Assembly: GCA_030248225.1 (NCBI GenBank) | Contig: JASANE010005108.1 | Location: 1 to 64,000, forward strand | Source of the DNA: Trileptium ribeirensis | Taxonomy: Eukaryota; Nematoda; Enoplea; Enoplida; Thoracostomopsidae | Reading direction: 5' to 3' | Length of the DNA stretch: 64,000 bases | Shown here: piece by piece, positions 22,471 through 33,170 of the stretch | How the letters are laid out: every line of letters starts with the position of its first letter | How positions within the stretch are numbered: position 1 is the stretch's first letter | Program-made: the position numbers and the translations under genes | The notes under the pieces: model-generated | What the model saw: only the letters and a program-made list of their open reading frames with translations | Told to the model about the DNA's origin: nothing | Database searches by the model: none

Positions 22471-23582
22471 TTATGTCGAACAGCGCTTCGCAATTCAATA
22501 AGATCCAAAATTTTGTTAGCCAAGAATGGTCGGCAGTAAAGAATTCTGAAAACGAACCACGTTAGCGTCTTCCAGCCAAGTATGGCATCAACTGCAGCTT
22601 CATTGTTGAATTGGCTCTGCAGATGGGCGGGTTCTAACAGCGCTTAGTAGGCATTATCGCGCGTTCTTTGAGCAAAGCCTTAGATTGCACATCGGTTGCA
22701 TTGTTGGAACTCTGTACCCTTGTCGAAGAAATTATTACGAAAGTTAATTCCTTCCTGTGGTTTATTGCGAGGATGGATTTGACTTAGAACCCCTATCACC
22801 AGCGAAATTTCTTGGCTTTCAGATTTTACGGGCCGGCTCAAGTGCTGCTAGTGTCTGTAAGCGTATGTGCTAAATATCAGTAAATCTGAGATAATGGTAT
22901 TGAAATGGAACCAATCGCAGGTCCTGCTACGAAAATTGTGCCATTCCGTGCGTTCGCATTACTTACGTAGCTTTACTTACTTAAGGGAGGGTATTGTATG
23001 TCATAGCGAACGCAATTGCAGAGAGAGTAGGCCCACGGTTATCTTGGTAGTACAAGTCAAAGATAGTTTGCCGACATTCCGTTGCAAAATCCGACTATTT
23101 GAAAAGTTAAATGTGAGTAAGGATGGTGAAATACGGTCAGCGTCAGTTGTCGGCTTGCGAACTATAAAATTGTTCGTTACCCCATCAACTTCCACATCCT
23201 TGGAAAACCCGCAGTACATTTAATTACACTCGATTGCAAACCTACCCCCACCCTACTGCTGCGAACACTGCCAATCGGTAATTCTGTCCTTCTCACCGGC
23301 GTGTTACAAAATATCGCTGAGCAGCTTTAGGATGCGAACGATCTTGCAAATATTGACTCTTGGTGGTAGAGTAACCACCGCAACTATACCTGCCGAAGTT
23401 GAACATAGTCGTAAGGCTGTTTAATGTTTTTGTGTATTTTAGATAACAATGGGTTGGGAAAATTTTGTGGGCAGCAGTCACGGCTTGTCGCTTTTCCATG
23501 TTCACAATACTCTTCATGTCGAGAATGTATCAACCTCAATTAAACAAGCTCGCTATGTCATAAACTTGACGCAAGGTCACAA
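22471..23582. other. No gene recognised
   Basis: The part next to the gypsy relic (22471-22860) may still belong to it, but I can align none of it. A frame at 22867-23223 (+) has no recognisable domain and an equally open opposite strand; I do not call it. Confidence 0.4.
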
Positions 23583-24000
23583 GAAAGGTATGGCAACCCC
23601 ATTCCTGAACAATGACAACATACGACGCGATCTTACATATTGTTCGACGTGGGAGGAGACACACTGTGGCCACATGAATGCATGATGAAAGGTTTGGCAA
23701 CCCCATTCCTGAACAATGATAACATCAGACGCGATCCTACATGTTGCTCGACGTAGGAGGAGACACACTGTGGCAACATGAATGCATGATTAAAGGTTTG
23801 GCAACCCCATTCCTGAACAATGACAACATTCGACACGATCCTGCATAATGTTCGACGTGGGAAGAGACAAACTATGGCAACATGAATGCATGATGAAAAG
23901 TTGGCAACCACATTCCTGAACAATGACAACATCCGACGCCACCCTACATATTGGTCGACGTGGGAGCAGACATACTGTGGCAAAATGAATGCATGATGAC
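23583..24000. repeat. Tandem repeat, 104 bp x 4
   Basis: Four units with starts marked by TGGCAACCCCATTCCTGAAC at 23591, 23695, 23799 and 23902. Each contains a run like GACGTGGGAGGAGACACACTG and ends GAATGCATGATGAAAG. Divergence between units is roughly 10 percent. All six-frame open stretches here are produced by the repeat. Confidence 0.93.
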
Positions 24001-24135
24001 TGATAATATACGCACAACGAATTCATCTAAAAATTGTAGTAGATCAAATGACGCAGCCGTCTAGTAAATTCTGTAACGCTTTCATGAATCTCATTCGTCA
24101 ATGTTCCCGTCTAGTAATGTTTCTAAATTCACGGT

Positions 24136-24429
24136 TTGTTTGCCGAATGTTGCAATGGTCTGGTCACTTGGCTTGAGAGAAAAAACAAGCTCCCTAATTT
24201 CAGGATTGTGGGGGTTGAATTTGTATGGAAGGCTGGTGGGCAAGATTTACTGAAACTACAGTCAAGGATACTTGAAATTACCCAAAGTTTAGATCGGCTG
24301 TTAGGACTGGAGTCAGCATTTACGTTAAGACTTCTGCTTCGGAAGACACTGATGCTGTTGTACGATTCGGTATGCCGGCATAATGACACATTGTTTCAAT
24401 CAGTGTTGCAGTGTTTTCGTATATGGTAG
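24136..24429 (+). CDS. Unrecognised open frame, possible exon
   Basis: A 97-residue frame with balanced composition, less biased than the surrounding DNA: CNGLVTWLERKNKLPNF, then a leucine-rich amphipathic segment (DLLKLQSRILEITQSLDRLL, LRLLLRKTLMLLYDS). I do not recognise a family. A possible donor (GATTCG|GTATGC) lies at about 24368, so it might be one exon of an unlocated gene or an old transposon fragment. No clear acceptor was found upstream. Confidence 0.25.
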   Translation: MFAECCNGLVTWLERKNKLPNFRIVGVEFVWKAGGQDLLKLQSRILEITQSLDRLLGLESAFTLRLLLRKTLMLLYDSVCRHNDTLFQSVLQCFRIW

Positions 24430-26809
24430 CACACTTGACAATGGGATTGCGACATAATTGTTCTGAACAGTGGTATTAACGTTGCAAAAAAGACAGAGTT
24501 AATTTAAAAAGGGTGCATTAAATAGCTGAAGGATTTCTTAAACAGCTCGCTGCGATGAAATCGCACCCGGCCATCCTATTGAGTGGGGCCAAGGGGGTTG
24601 ACGGGTGTAAACGTATGGCTGATGCTTGTGTGAGCAGGATCCTTGAAATCTAATTTGCGGTATGGTCATGGAATGGGATATATCCTTTTACGCGCAACTG
24701 GAAGTTTGAAGAGATATTTTTGAAAATGAAAAACCATGACAATTTTCAGTTGGAACCTGTAGGGATTCGGGAAATATAGCGCGAAGATTGGTACCGATAT
24801 CCATCGTTGGGGTCCATTGCGTTCAAAACGTCCACCAACCGTTATGCTCCTGATATTCGTTCAACGATGCGTAACAACGGCGGAACTTCGTTTGGTGAGA
24901 GTGTCGCGGCATATTGAATGATTATGGCCTCGCGCAAATGGAGTTGCTCATCGTGGGCGAACTGCAGTTGGCTTACTGTTACTGTCCTCCTTAACCACGT
25001 ATATATCGCTAATTTGCATATTTCGTCAACTTGAAGGAAATATTGTGTTGTAGAAGTAATGCCGCATATTTGTTCTAAAATATGATATTGCTGTTTTTAT
25101 TGCTACAGAATTGGAGTTTTCGTTTATAGCGTCGCTGCTAATCAGACACGTACATAACGTCTTAGACATTTCTGTCATGCTATAGACTAATAAGCTATTA
25201 TAGACCCAGTCCAATCCTCTAGACACATCTAAATTGAAAAGATGATGAAACTTGAAATTTTTTCAACAAAGTAACCGTGCACCGTTTTGCATGATTATTG
25301 TGATGGCCCAAGTCATGGTGAAGGGCGCGACGTTGTATCCTTAAAAAGAATAGATTAGGGCGGAGGGTCAGTGGGCGCCAGCCCCCACCACCTTTCCCCG
25401 ACTTAATCTAATAGTATAGGGGTTATATAAAGGTCTTAGCTTAGATTACGGCTCATTGTTATGCTTTGTATATTGAAGACGGCCATATCGAATGTATGTA
25501 GGCTTAAAGCCATGAAGCTAACTGTTAAACGGATTACATAACCCCAGTAGCCCATCGTTTTAACCCGACAGGTAAAATCTTGTTTAGTCAAAATTTTCAA
25601 AAGCCATAAAAGAAATTCAAAAAGTATCCAGGTTTTGTCGGTTTTGAACAATTTAGGTAGAAAATTATTGTATCAAAGCAAAATGAAATAAATGAGCATA
25701 GCTACTTTTATTTACGCGTTGAATAAAGAACTTAAGAAATCTGTCAGTGCAGCGACAAGTTAGCGTGACACATATGGACTGTAAAGTAACTTCTGCCCGA
25801 CTGTGCGCTATCTGGGAAGGCCTCGTTCGCTACGATCGCTCGTTTCAACAACATAACGAGTACCGATTTAAATTATTGAAATTTGCAAAACCTGTCAATT
25901 CTATAGTTAGGCTGCTCGGTTACAATCTAAAACACCATCAGCTGTAGTCAGTCAGTCATGATGTAGTGATCTGTATGTCTGACGTAAATGCGACGCTAGC
26001 CAATCGTACCTATAAGGCAAAATTTTCTGACCACGTTCACCAGGTCGATAGCGTAATTGCACTAATATGGAAAGTTTGATATTAAGCGAATCCATTTTTT
26101 TGCTGATGGCAGAGCTTTTTGCGATTTATAGACATGTGTGCCAGCATGCATTAACAGTTATTCTTTCTGCAATTTGCGTACAATACGCCCGCGCTATCAC
26201 ATTAATACACGCTGTGAAGCGCAAAAATTCTCTGGATTGTTACGGAGTTGGGACGGATTTGGCTCCCATTCTATGAATATACAATTTTTTGCTGGAGCCA
26301 AGATTGTCACTCTGTCCGTTGTTAGCCCATCCGGTTGAAGCAATTGATGGTAGAGATGTATGTTATGCGGCTTTTATGTTGTTGTGACATAATTTTTCTT
26401 TGAGCATTAATTTTCCGTGCTAAAGTTAAACGCAAAACAAGGTTATATTTTGATCTGCATCAGTCCTGTTCTGAACGAAAAGTCTATGATATTCTTCACT
26501 CTAGCGAATTACAATTTCGCCAACTGACAGTCGTATAAATAAATAAAATCATGACAAACAAGATTGAAGAAATGAAATTTAACCCACAAAGCTTTTCCCA
26601 AAAACAAGAACATCTTATAAGAGGGATCTGTAAAGCTGGCTTAAGAACATTTCATTATGCAATTTTGCATCATGATATATGTTATTTATTGGGGTGGATT
26701 GGTCCAGAATTAATTTTGCGTATGTTGCCGACTTCGTGTTAAGTTCAACAAGAATGTTGTTCTCATAACAGCTTGTAACTATATGTTTGTATGACAGTTA
26801 TATGCAAAT
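24430..26809. other. No gene recognised
   Basis: On the - strand at about 24985-24775, a segment reading FAHDEQLHLREAIII...NEVPPLLRIVERISG looks coding-like but is broken by stops and resembles nothing I can name. Short + frames at 25747-25947, 26067-26276 and 26551-26742 have no domain or splice support. Confidence 0.4.
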
Positions 26810-27380
26810 AAAGTATACCGATTAAAACCCAAATCAATGGCTATTATGGAAATATAATCTAGACACCATGCTAACTCTGTTCTAAAAATGGTTAAGCGGG
26901 TAAATAGCCAGCTTCGGTACAATTAAAGTATACCGATTAAAACCCAAATCAATGGCTATTATGCAAATATAATCTAGACACCATGCTAACTCTGTTCTAA
27001 AAATGGTTGAGCAGGTAAATAACCAACTTCATTACAATTAAAGTATACCGATTAAAATCCAAATCAATGGCTATTATGCAAATATAATCTAGACACCATG
27101 CTAACTCTGTTCTAAAAATGGTTGAGCGGGTAAATAACCAGCTTCGTTACAATTAAAGTATACCGATTAAAACCCAAATCAATGGCTATTATGCAAACAT
27201 AATCTAGACACCATGCTAACTCTGTTCTAAAAATGGTTGGGCGGGTAAATAACCAGCTTCGTTACAATTAAAGTATACCGATTAAATCCCAAATCAACGG
27301 CTATTAGGCAAATATAATCTAGACACCATGCTAACTCTGTTCTAAAAATGGTTGAGCGGGTAAATAACCAGCTGCGTTTT
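26810..27380. repeat. Tandem repeat, 115 bp x 5
   Basis: Five units starting AAAGTATACCGATTAAAACC at 26810, 26925, 27040, 27155 and 27270, spaced exactly 115 bp. They differ by a few substitutions each, for example GGTTAAGC, GGTTGAGC and GGTTGGGC. The equal spacing and high identity suggest recent amplification. The array is non-coding. Confidence 0.95.
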
Positions 27381-28522
27381 AAAATTACATAAAATATCTC
27401 AAATTAGACACTCCTAAAAGACGATTAGTGTCGGCCACAGCAACAACAGACTGACGAATTCATTACAAAAATTTCTATAGAAATTTAATGTGGTTAAGCA
27501 CTTCAACGAGAGCCAAAATATTAATGTTTATATGGTGGAACGACAAGAATTAAAAATACAGGCCGATACAATTATTGACGTAATAGTCGATCGATAATCG
27601 AAAGCGGTACGTCAAGTTCGCTTCTGGCTTACCCCTTCCAAGTTAATGACCCACATGGAGGGTTATAAACGTGATTACCATATCCTTGTTGTTGAACCAC
27701 CAAATTTATACACCACCCATGTTCTTCATGACTAAATTCAGACCCTTCACATTCGCGGACCAGTATATTAAATTCAACTAAAAATATTTTTCACATACAC
27801 ATAGTCCAGGAACATGGGTGGTGTACAATTTGAAGATTTAAGCACCTGGGTTGGTATAACATGGTGATTCTGGAACATGTACGAGGTGTAAATTGCGTTG
27901 TCTTTGGGCTTAGATGTGGTATTCATGTTTATGACCTACCATATGGTGAGCATAAGCCAGGGAGATGTAACGCCGAAAAAGACCATAAAAGCGGTCATTT
28001 ATATATAAAAGCTGAAGGGTGTCACACTCTCTTGCAGTATCGATCGTCATCGACTCTTTTTTCAATTGGCCAGATCACAGGGATCTACGACAGGATGGAA
28101 CTGAATAGATCACAAGGATCCAGAACAGTCACAATGCATGTTTTGATATGTATTCGTTCCATTTACCTTCAACTACATGTGGTTAGATTTAGCTACGTGG
28201 TTTAAAGTTCATTCTGTAGTAATTTTTTTTTCAGAAATTGTAAAATCAAACGTAACACGCCAGGCGTTTTACTTAAATTGAGAAGAAAAATATAAAGAGT
28301 ATACCCATGGTATAGCACAAGAGCATATATAAGATTCATCAAATGACTTAATGTAATGAATTGTTAACTTTTCACAAAAACCATAGCTAAACAGATTGAA
28401 TATACAACTATATATTCCTTTGGAACGACATATTAAGAGTGTCGGGTAATCACGCGTCTTCACGAAGTGATAAACTATAACTAGCTTCTTGATCTTGAGT
28501 TGAACGATCAGCATCAGCCTGA
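27381..28522. other. No gene recognised
   Basis: Contains an unrecognised + frame at 27861-28205 (114 residues, starting MVILEHVRGVNCVVFG) without domain or splice support. A short inverted similarity, GAACATGGGTGGTG (27811) versus CACCACCCATGTTC (27709), flanks about 90 bp. Confidence 0.35.
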
Positions 28523-28718
28523 AGCAAAATATCTAAATATGCGTTATAGGTACGTTAGTGAAGTGCAGCAAAATCAACCTCTCAACTACGATTTAAAATA
28601 AGTCCTTTTAACGCAGTCAAAGCAAAAATATCTCCTTATGCGTTATAGGTACATTAGTGAAGTGCAGCAAAGGTCAACCTCTCAACTACGATTTAAAATA
28701 AGCCCTTTTAATGCAGAA
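28523..28718. repeat. Tandem duplication, about 99 bp x 2
   Basis: GCGTTATAGGTACxTTAGTG occurs at 28541 and 28640, followed in both by GAAGTGCAGCAAA, CAACCTCTCAACTACG and ATTTAAAATAAG. The two copies are about 95 percent alike. Confidence 0.9.
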
Positions 28719-29678
28719 ATCAAACCAAATACAAAATAAACCTTTTCAAACAAATCTAGTCATAAATGCAATAACTCTTTTAATTGTATGAAAAAGTTAA
28801 ACTATAGAGTTGTTTACGGGGTCGGGCAGTAGGCAGCGCTACAGTTCCTTCGTTACTATTCGCAATCCGAAAGACGTGTTCGAGTTTTATATTAATAACC
28901 AAAAATAGTTACAGCAATTATTTTAGTACCCATGCAAATTCGAAATTTAGCACATAAGCTTATCAGCAAACAAAATTGGTAGCCTAGTGAAGTTGTACAG
29001 TCTCAACATACAGAAACTAAATTTCATAGGATGCTTTTAGTAAATATATTTTTTTGTTTTTGGTATGCTGCCTTCATTTCGCTAACAGTGATTTATTAAT
29101 ACAAGCAGTATAGATTTTTCGAAACATATAAAATGCAAGCCTTTTTGGTACTAAATTAACGTCGATTATTAGTGGAATTTGTACCGTAAGGTTTATATTG
29201 CAAGTTATGAACATCGTTGCGCAAAAATTGGTAATTTTCCGTTATCCCGCAAGCCCGCATTTGATCAATTTTGAAGATACAGAGCTGATATTGGTATCAA
29301 ACGACTCAGCTTGATGAGGTGGTTCAGAAACTACTCATTTTGCCCACATCCTTGAGAAAATTTTTTTCGAATTTTTGACCCCCTTGGGAACCCAAATATT
29401 TTTTCTTCGGAATATGGTCATGTTGGGCACTATTCGACTCGGCTTGATGAGATAAATCTACTTGTGTGTATTTTATTGAAATCTGCGCACCGATAGAAAG
29501 TTATGAGTGTTCACTCTTCACTATTCAATGTAGTGAAAAGTGAACCTACAAGTGTACTATATAGTCACGGCCATGTATCAAAAAAGAATGAAAACATTTC
29601 TCTCCAATTCCCGTAGCAGCGTGAACATTTTATAAATAAAATTCTGTGAACAGAAAATTAACTCAAACGTTAAAAGCG
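28719..29678. other. Downstream region of the calponin-type gene, no gene recognised
   Basis: A+T-rich sequence 3' of the calponin-type gene (which runs leftwards), so its 3' UTR should lie in the right-hand part. I did not see a clear polyadenylation signal on the - strand close to the stop codon. Two similar short phrases (CGACTCAGCTTGATGAG at 29305, CGACTCGGCTTGATGAG at 29430) suggest a small duplicated segment. Confidence 0.4.
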
Positions 29679-29838
29679 TCAAAGCGATAAAGACATTACA
29701 TCTGAAACGTCCGATCGTGACCCAACAGAACGTAATCGACGTCGTGTCTCGTCCTCGTGTTCCCATTTTTGGGCATCCACTAACTTTCCGCGACCACTTT
29801 CGACCCATTCACGTTCTGCTGCTTCGTATTCTTCAATC
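29679..29838 (-). CDS. Calponin-repeat protein, terminal exon
   Basis: 160 bp read on the - strand from the acceptor TTTTTAAAG|GATTGAAG to TGA. The first base completes a tryptophan codon begun by the exon at 31507-31685, so the phase fits. It encodes IEEYEAAEREWVESGRGK and LVDAQKWEHEDETRRR, then a serine-rich tail ending SLSL. It is a charged, probably helical C-terminus after the calponin repeats; I cannot name a domain. Codon use and the exact phase match argue that it is the same gene. Confidence 0.75.
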
Positions 29839-30064
29839 CTTTAAAAATCAAAAATAATTATGAGACAAACAATTGTGGTAATTCGATCACTGAAAATCCT
29901 TGCAACAATTTAACATATTTTACCTCGGTGTTGTCAGCTGTAACTGGTCTATTAAAAGTCTCGAGTCTACTAATTATAAGTATTATCGGAATTTTAGATA
30001 TATTAATATAGCCCACAAAAGCTATATTTAAAATTTATGTACAAAATTTGATTCTAATGTTAAA

Positions 30065-30150
30065 TGACAGGGCATGATGATGATGATGATGATTGACATT
30101 TGTAAACCGCCTTTCAATTAAGGGTTATGCAAGGCGTTGGACAGGACATA
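30065..30150 (-). repeat. ATG microsatellite joined to a LINE-type 3' end
   Basis: About seven GAT/ATG triplets at 30073-30095, followed by AAACCGCCTTTCAATTAAGG and CAAGGCGTTGGACAGG. The CCGCC...GGCG hairpin near a short microsatellite is the arrangement seen at the 3' ends of CR1/L2-type LINEs, including the relic at 16555. It would be a tiny 5'-truncated insertion on the - strand. Confidence 0.45.
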
Positions 30151-30285
30151 ATATTATATAGCTTTGACAATTTGAGCAACACAATTTATACGACTGATCA
30201 ATTATATGAAAGTCATAGACAAATTCTGCACAAAATTTTGCATGTCGAAAAATTGACCATATTCCAGAAACGACCAGCCCTGTAG

Positions 30286-30527
30286 TAGCATCTCACTACG
30301 CTAGCATGTATAGTGTAGCTGAACATGTTGTGATCGGGGCTTGTGGTGTAGTGGTAGCGCGCTAGGCTTGCAGACTAGAGGCTCGAGTTCGAATCTCGGC
30401 TGCTCCGATGTATGATCGCTTGAGGATCTTTTCAATTGGTTAACTCGACGTGATCCCATGCACGGAGTTTCTTCACACAGCTAGAGCTCAACGCATGCTC
30501 GCTCCGCCACTCCGGAAGGGAGTTATC
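30286..30527 (+). mobile_element. tRNA-derived SINE unit 1
   Basis: A leader TAGCATCTCACTACGCTAGC, a tRNA-like region at 30337-30407 and a 120-bp non-tRNA tail. The tRNA-like part has a good A box (TGGTGTAGTGG) and B box (GAGTTCGAATCTC) with a complete T stem. The leader recurs at 30528, so this unit is the first of two in tandem, 242 bp apart. Confidence 0.65.
30337..30407 (+). pseudogene. tRNA-like sequence (SINE head)
   Basis: T arm TCGAG-TTCGAAT-CTCGG and D arm GTGT-AGTGGTA-GCGC pair properly, but the 7-bp acceptor has mismatches in standard register. The anticodon region forms only CTAG/CTAG around a 9-base loop (GCTTGCAGA). A cysteine-like GCA triplet is present. The internal promoter boxes look intact, so polymerase III transcription is possible, but I do not call a functional tRNA. 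Confidence 0.55.
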
Positions 30528-30720
30528 TAGCATCTCACTACGCTAGCATATATAGCGTAGCGGAACACGCTATGATCAGGGTCTATGGTGTAGTATTTAG
30601 CATGTCTGCGGCGCACGCGGAAAGCTCGGTGTCCCATTCCCGGTGAACCCATTATTTGGCTTGAGCTTCATTTAACAAAAATAACTAACAGAACTTATGC
30701 TGTAACCAAAAAAATATGTG
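30528..30720 (+). mobile_element. tRNA-derived SINE unit 2
   Basis: The same leader as unit 1 (TAGCATCTCACTACGCTAGC), then a different tRNA-like body (30579-30651) and a tail GGCTTGAGCTTCATTTAAC shared with the copy at 55674. The tail match at a distant locus shows a dispersed SINE family. Confidence 0.65.
30579..30651 (+). pseudogene. tRNA-like sequence (SINE head)
   Basis: 73 bases starting GGGTCTA and ending TGAACCCA, with an A-box-like TGGTGTAGTATT and CATTCCCGGTG in the T arm. The acceptor has one mismatch and the T loop is decayed. The body is related to the copy at 55674-55746. Confidence 0.55.
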
Positions 30721-31500
30721 TTTTGTAGCCTAATTAAAAGCAGCTATTGATTTAAATATTTCAAAACTATAGTAGATTTACCACACACTTTGCTTTGATA
30801 ATAATATCAAAGCATCCTTGTTACGATGAAATAGTTAACATACAGGATCGTTCCTAGCGATCCCTACACTTACCCTCCGCAACCCTTGTATCACTCTTCA
30901 TCGGAAAACATTTGAGAAATAATTGTCCAGTACAACTCAGACAAAGTTAACTGTGCGGGATATAATTTCAGCAAACGTACTTAAAAATCTTAAGGCTCTT
31001 TGGCTTCTTAGGTTTCAAAATAAAACAACTTCCAACGTTGTAATTCCGCGCGAAAGCTAAATTTTGAAATTCGATATTTTAAATCTATAAATTTCACAAG
31101 AAGGTCAGCTGAGAAATCACTTTAACAACTCAGGTCTCCCAATTTTAGGTGTTGTAGTGGGGGATCGGCACGGAGGATATTTGCATTTAACAAATATTTT
31201 CAACAATAGTAAATTCTGTGAAAACTCAGCGAAGCCATCAGTTAAAAAACATTCACTGTAAAGCTGGATATGATATAAAAAAATTTCATTTACAATTTTG
31301 TAGGTCTTTCATGTTTTGGTGCGCATAGTATTTTTTTTGGTTCTGTTCGTGTAACAGAGTAATTACCCAGTAATTTGAAAAATTTTGTCTTTAAAAACTA
31401 TATGCACAAAGTAAATTTATGGATGTAATCAATATCTTGTAACTTTAAATCTTCACGGTACAAATATCGACCGCCAACATCAGTTTAATAGTGGACCGTC
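30721..31500. other. Intronic sequence, nothing further recognised
   Basis: A+T-rich intronic DNA of the calponin-type gene without repeats or frames that I can interpret. Confidence 0.4.
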
Positions 31501-31506
31501 TCTTAC

Positions 31507-31685
31507 CACTGTTGTTTCCATTTGGTATGATCGATAATATCTCGCGGCATTCCGAATCCTGTCATTCCTCGCTGACTTGCCAACTTATTAGTCCCAGTTT
31601 GCAACGGTAATATGCCATAACTCAATCGAACCTTTTCATCGGGCAACGGATTGCTATCCTTTGTTTTCGGAAGAACGTCTCGTCC
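31507..31685 (-). CDS. Calponin-repeat protein, penultimate exon
   Basis: 179 bp on the - strand, acceptor TTTTTTCCAG|GGACGAG, donor CAGTG|GTAAGAG, phase 0 in and 2 out. It encodes GRDVLPKTKDSNPLPDEK, then a calponin repeat: LPLQTGTNKLASQRGMTGFG followed by MPRDIID. The core (LQ-GTNK-ASQ-GMTGFG-PR) is the actin-binding calponin-like motif of calponins and of multi-repeat proteins such as nematode UNC-87 and CLIK proteins. These stabilise actin filaments in muscle. No calponin-homology domain is visible in this window. Confidence 0.9.
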
Positions 31686-31871
31686 CTGGAAAAAAGAAAA
31701 CTACATTTACTACAGCTTGGAGTTACAAATATTTTATAGTTCGAAATACTGAAGTTTAATATACAAAACTCCGCCAAATTTTTCTAACGGTGCCAAATTA
31801 AATATTTTTGCATTCAAGACAAAAGTAAACTTGACAGTAGACTCTGAGAATGTATTTTGCAGATTTGTTAC

Positions 31872-32036
31872 CTTTACATAAAATGCCCTTCTGCGCCAGA
31901 ATTTGACCAATAGTTTCGAAACTGTTATGCGGCAAACGGATAGGACGGAAAATAGAATTTTCCGAGTTCCATTTTGCCGAAGCCGTAATGACATGACAAG
32001 CTTCACACGAATTGTATATACTTGAATCCAAATTTT
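31872..32036 (-). CDS. Candidate cassette exon within the calponin-gene intron
   Basis: 165 bp (55 codons) between a plausible acceptor (CTTCACTTAG|AAAATT) and donor (AAAG|GTAACA) on the - strand. Two frames are open. The phase-0 frame, needed to join the neighbouring calponin exons, is hydrophobic and basic. The other, starting NLDSSIYNSCEACHVITASA, has more natural composition but the wrong phase. Neither resembles a calponin repeat. It may be an alternative exon, an exon of another gene, or chance. Confidence 0.2.
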
Positions 32037-32044
32037 CTAAGTGA

Positions 32045-32345
32045 AGCATTCATGGGCGAGGTCCCAGTTCGCGAGGTTTAGCGGCTGCAATGGGTAAGGT
32101 CGCTAGGGGAAATATTTTTGAAATTTTTTGGAACTGAAATATTCAAATTTTTTGGCACTCATTTTCTCAAGTTTTCTCAATGATGCCCAATTTTTACTCA
32201 TTTTTACCGGATTTTTGCCAAAATATTGCACGCGCGCTGGGAGCGGGGTGTGCGGAGCCTCAGTGAGATCAGGCTACCTTTCAAGGGCAGGATGGATAGG
32301 CGAGGCCTCGAGGTAAATCAAACCTCAAGGGGATAATTCCTCGCC
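32045..32345 (+). repeat. Family B repeat, copy with GC-rich 3' part
   Basis: A T-rich front (TTTTTGAAATTTTTTGG, TTTTCTCAAGTTTTCTC, GGATTTTTGCCAAAATA) followed by a GC-rich rear ending GAGGTAAATCAAACCTCAAG-GGG-ATAATTCCTCGCCCGC. The rear aligns with TTAGGTGAATCAGACTCCCACGGGTAACCCCTTCGCCCGC-type sequence ending at about 51812. It is non-coding and lies in the calponin gene intron. Confidence 0.6.
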
Positions 32346-33063
32346 CGCAATATGAGCACGTATTAAGTAAAGTAAATTGAGTGCCCAAGGCTTACAGTAC
32401 GCTAAGTTTCCAGGGCTGCTATTACCTGACTGTTCAAATTCTAAAATAACTGACACAATAAGATCGAATGCTGAATGATGTGGGGAAGGAGGTGAAACGT
32501 ACAAATGGAAAAGATGCATTTGCGTGTAAGGTAAAAAAAATGGGCAAAAGGTAGAAAAGGTAGAAAGGTAGCAGGTAGAAGAAAATGGGCAAAAGGGAAT
32601 AAGCAAACGTCATTTTACTACGAATTATCTGGTATGAAGATCAAATCCCTAGGCAACGAAAAAAGGTCACATTTCAAACTTTTAGCTCAACATTTTAGGT
32701 TTGAACCTGGATGGTTTTAGTGCGAGTCTCGTACGCTAGCCGCTACGCTATCAGGGATCAGTTTGTTCGGTACCTTAAGGAATCTCACAAAGCGACCGAA
32801 CAAGAACGCATGCGTAAACAGTGGCTGCATGACATACTCGGTTAGTGCATGGCGTAGCGATGCACTCGCTGACAAATGTATCAATAACATATACATATAA
32901 ACTAAATGGTTAATAAAACTTCAACAACTATTCTGACTAATTTTTAATGCTTCATTTTTATAATGTAGAAAATCAAGAAAATTGTTAACAAATCAGTCAA
33001 CCATGTTATGAAAATCTACTGACATATGCATTCTATCATAAAAAATCAGCAGAACAAACCAAC
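32346..33063. other. Intronic sequence, nothing recognised
   Basis: The remainder of the 1378-bp intron between the calponin exons at 33064-33170 and 31507-31685. A purine-rich + strand patch at 32520-32600 makes a spurious open frame on the - strand. Confidence 0.4.
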
Positions 33064-33170
33064 CTTATGAAAGCCGCCAGTACCAGACTGACTATCGTAT
33101 TGGTTTGTGCCGTAAAACCAAGGTATATATTTCGCACTTTGTCGCAAATCCGCCTCAGTCATATCCAATC
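33064..33170 (-). CDS. Calponin-repeat protein, internal exon
   Basis: 107 bp on the - strand, acceptor GAATTATTTTAG|GATTGG, donor CATAAG|GTTGGT. It is entered in phase 1 and left in phase 0, which joins directly to GRDVLP of the next exon. It encodes LDMTEADLRQSAKYIPWFYG followed by TNQYDSQSGTGGFHK, a calponin-type repeat (IPxxYGTNxYDSQxGTGGF). Two tandem repeats in successive exons point to a multi-repeat member of the family. The exon with the preceding base and the start codon are not found; they may lie beyond the transposon block to the right. Confidence 0.88.

Larger units (their letters stand above)
29839..31506 (-). other. Intron between calponin exons, with SINE units
   Basis: 1668 bp, donor TG|GTAAGAG and acceptor TTTTTAAAG. 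It contains a microsatellite-tailed LINE end (30065-30150) and two tandem tRNA-derived SINE units (30286-30720). Confidence 0.7.

Noticed and set aside
23583..27380. CRISPR-like arrays
   Set aside because: The units are contiguous tandem repeats without unique spacers, in a eukaryotic context.
30337..30407. Functional tRNA gene
   Set aside because: The acceptor and anticodon stems do not pair in standard register and the unit sits in a tandem SINE structure.
31872..32036. Cytochrome c haem site (CEACH) in a candidate exon
   Set aside because: The motif is five residues long, the frame has the wrong splice phase for its neighbours, and nothing else fits cytochrome c.
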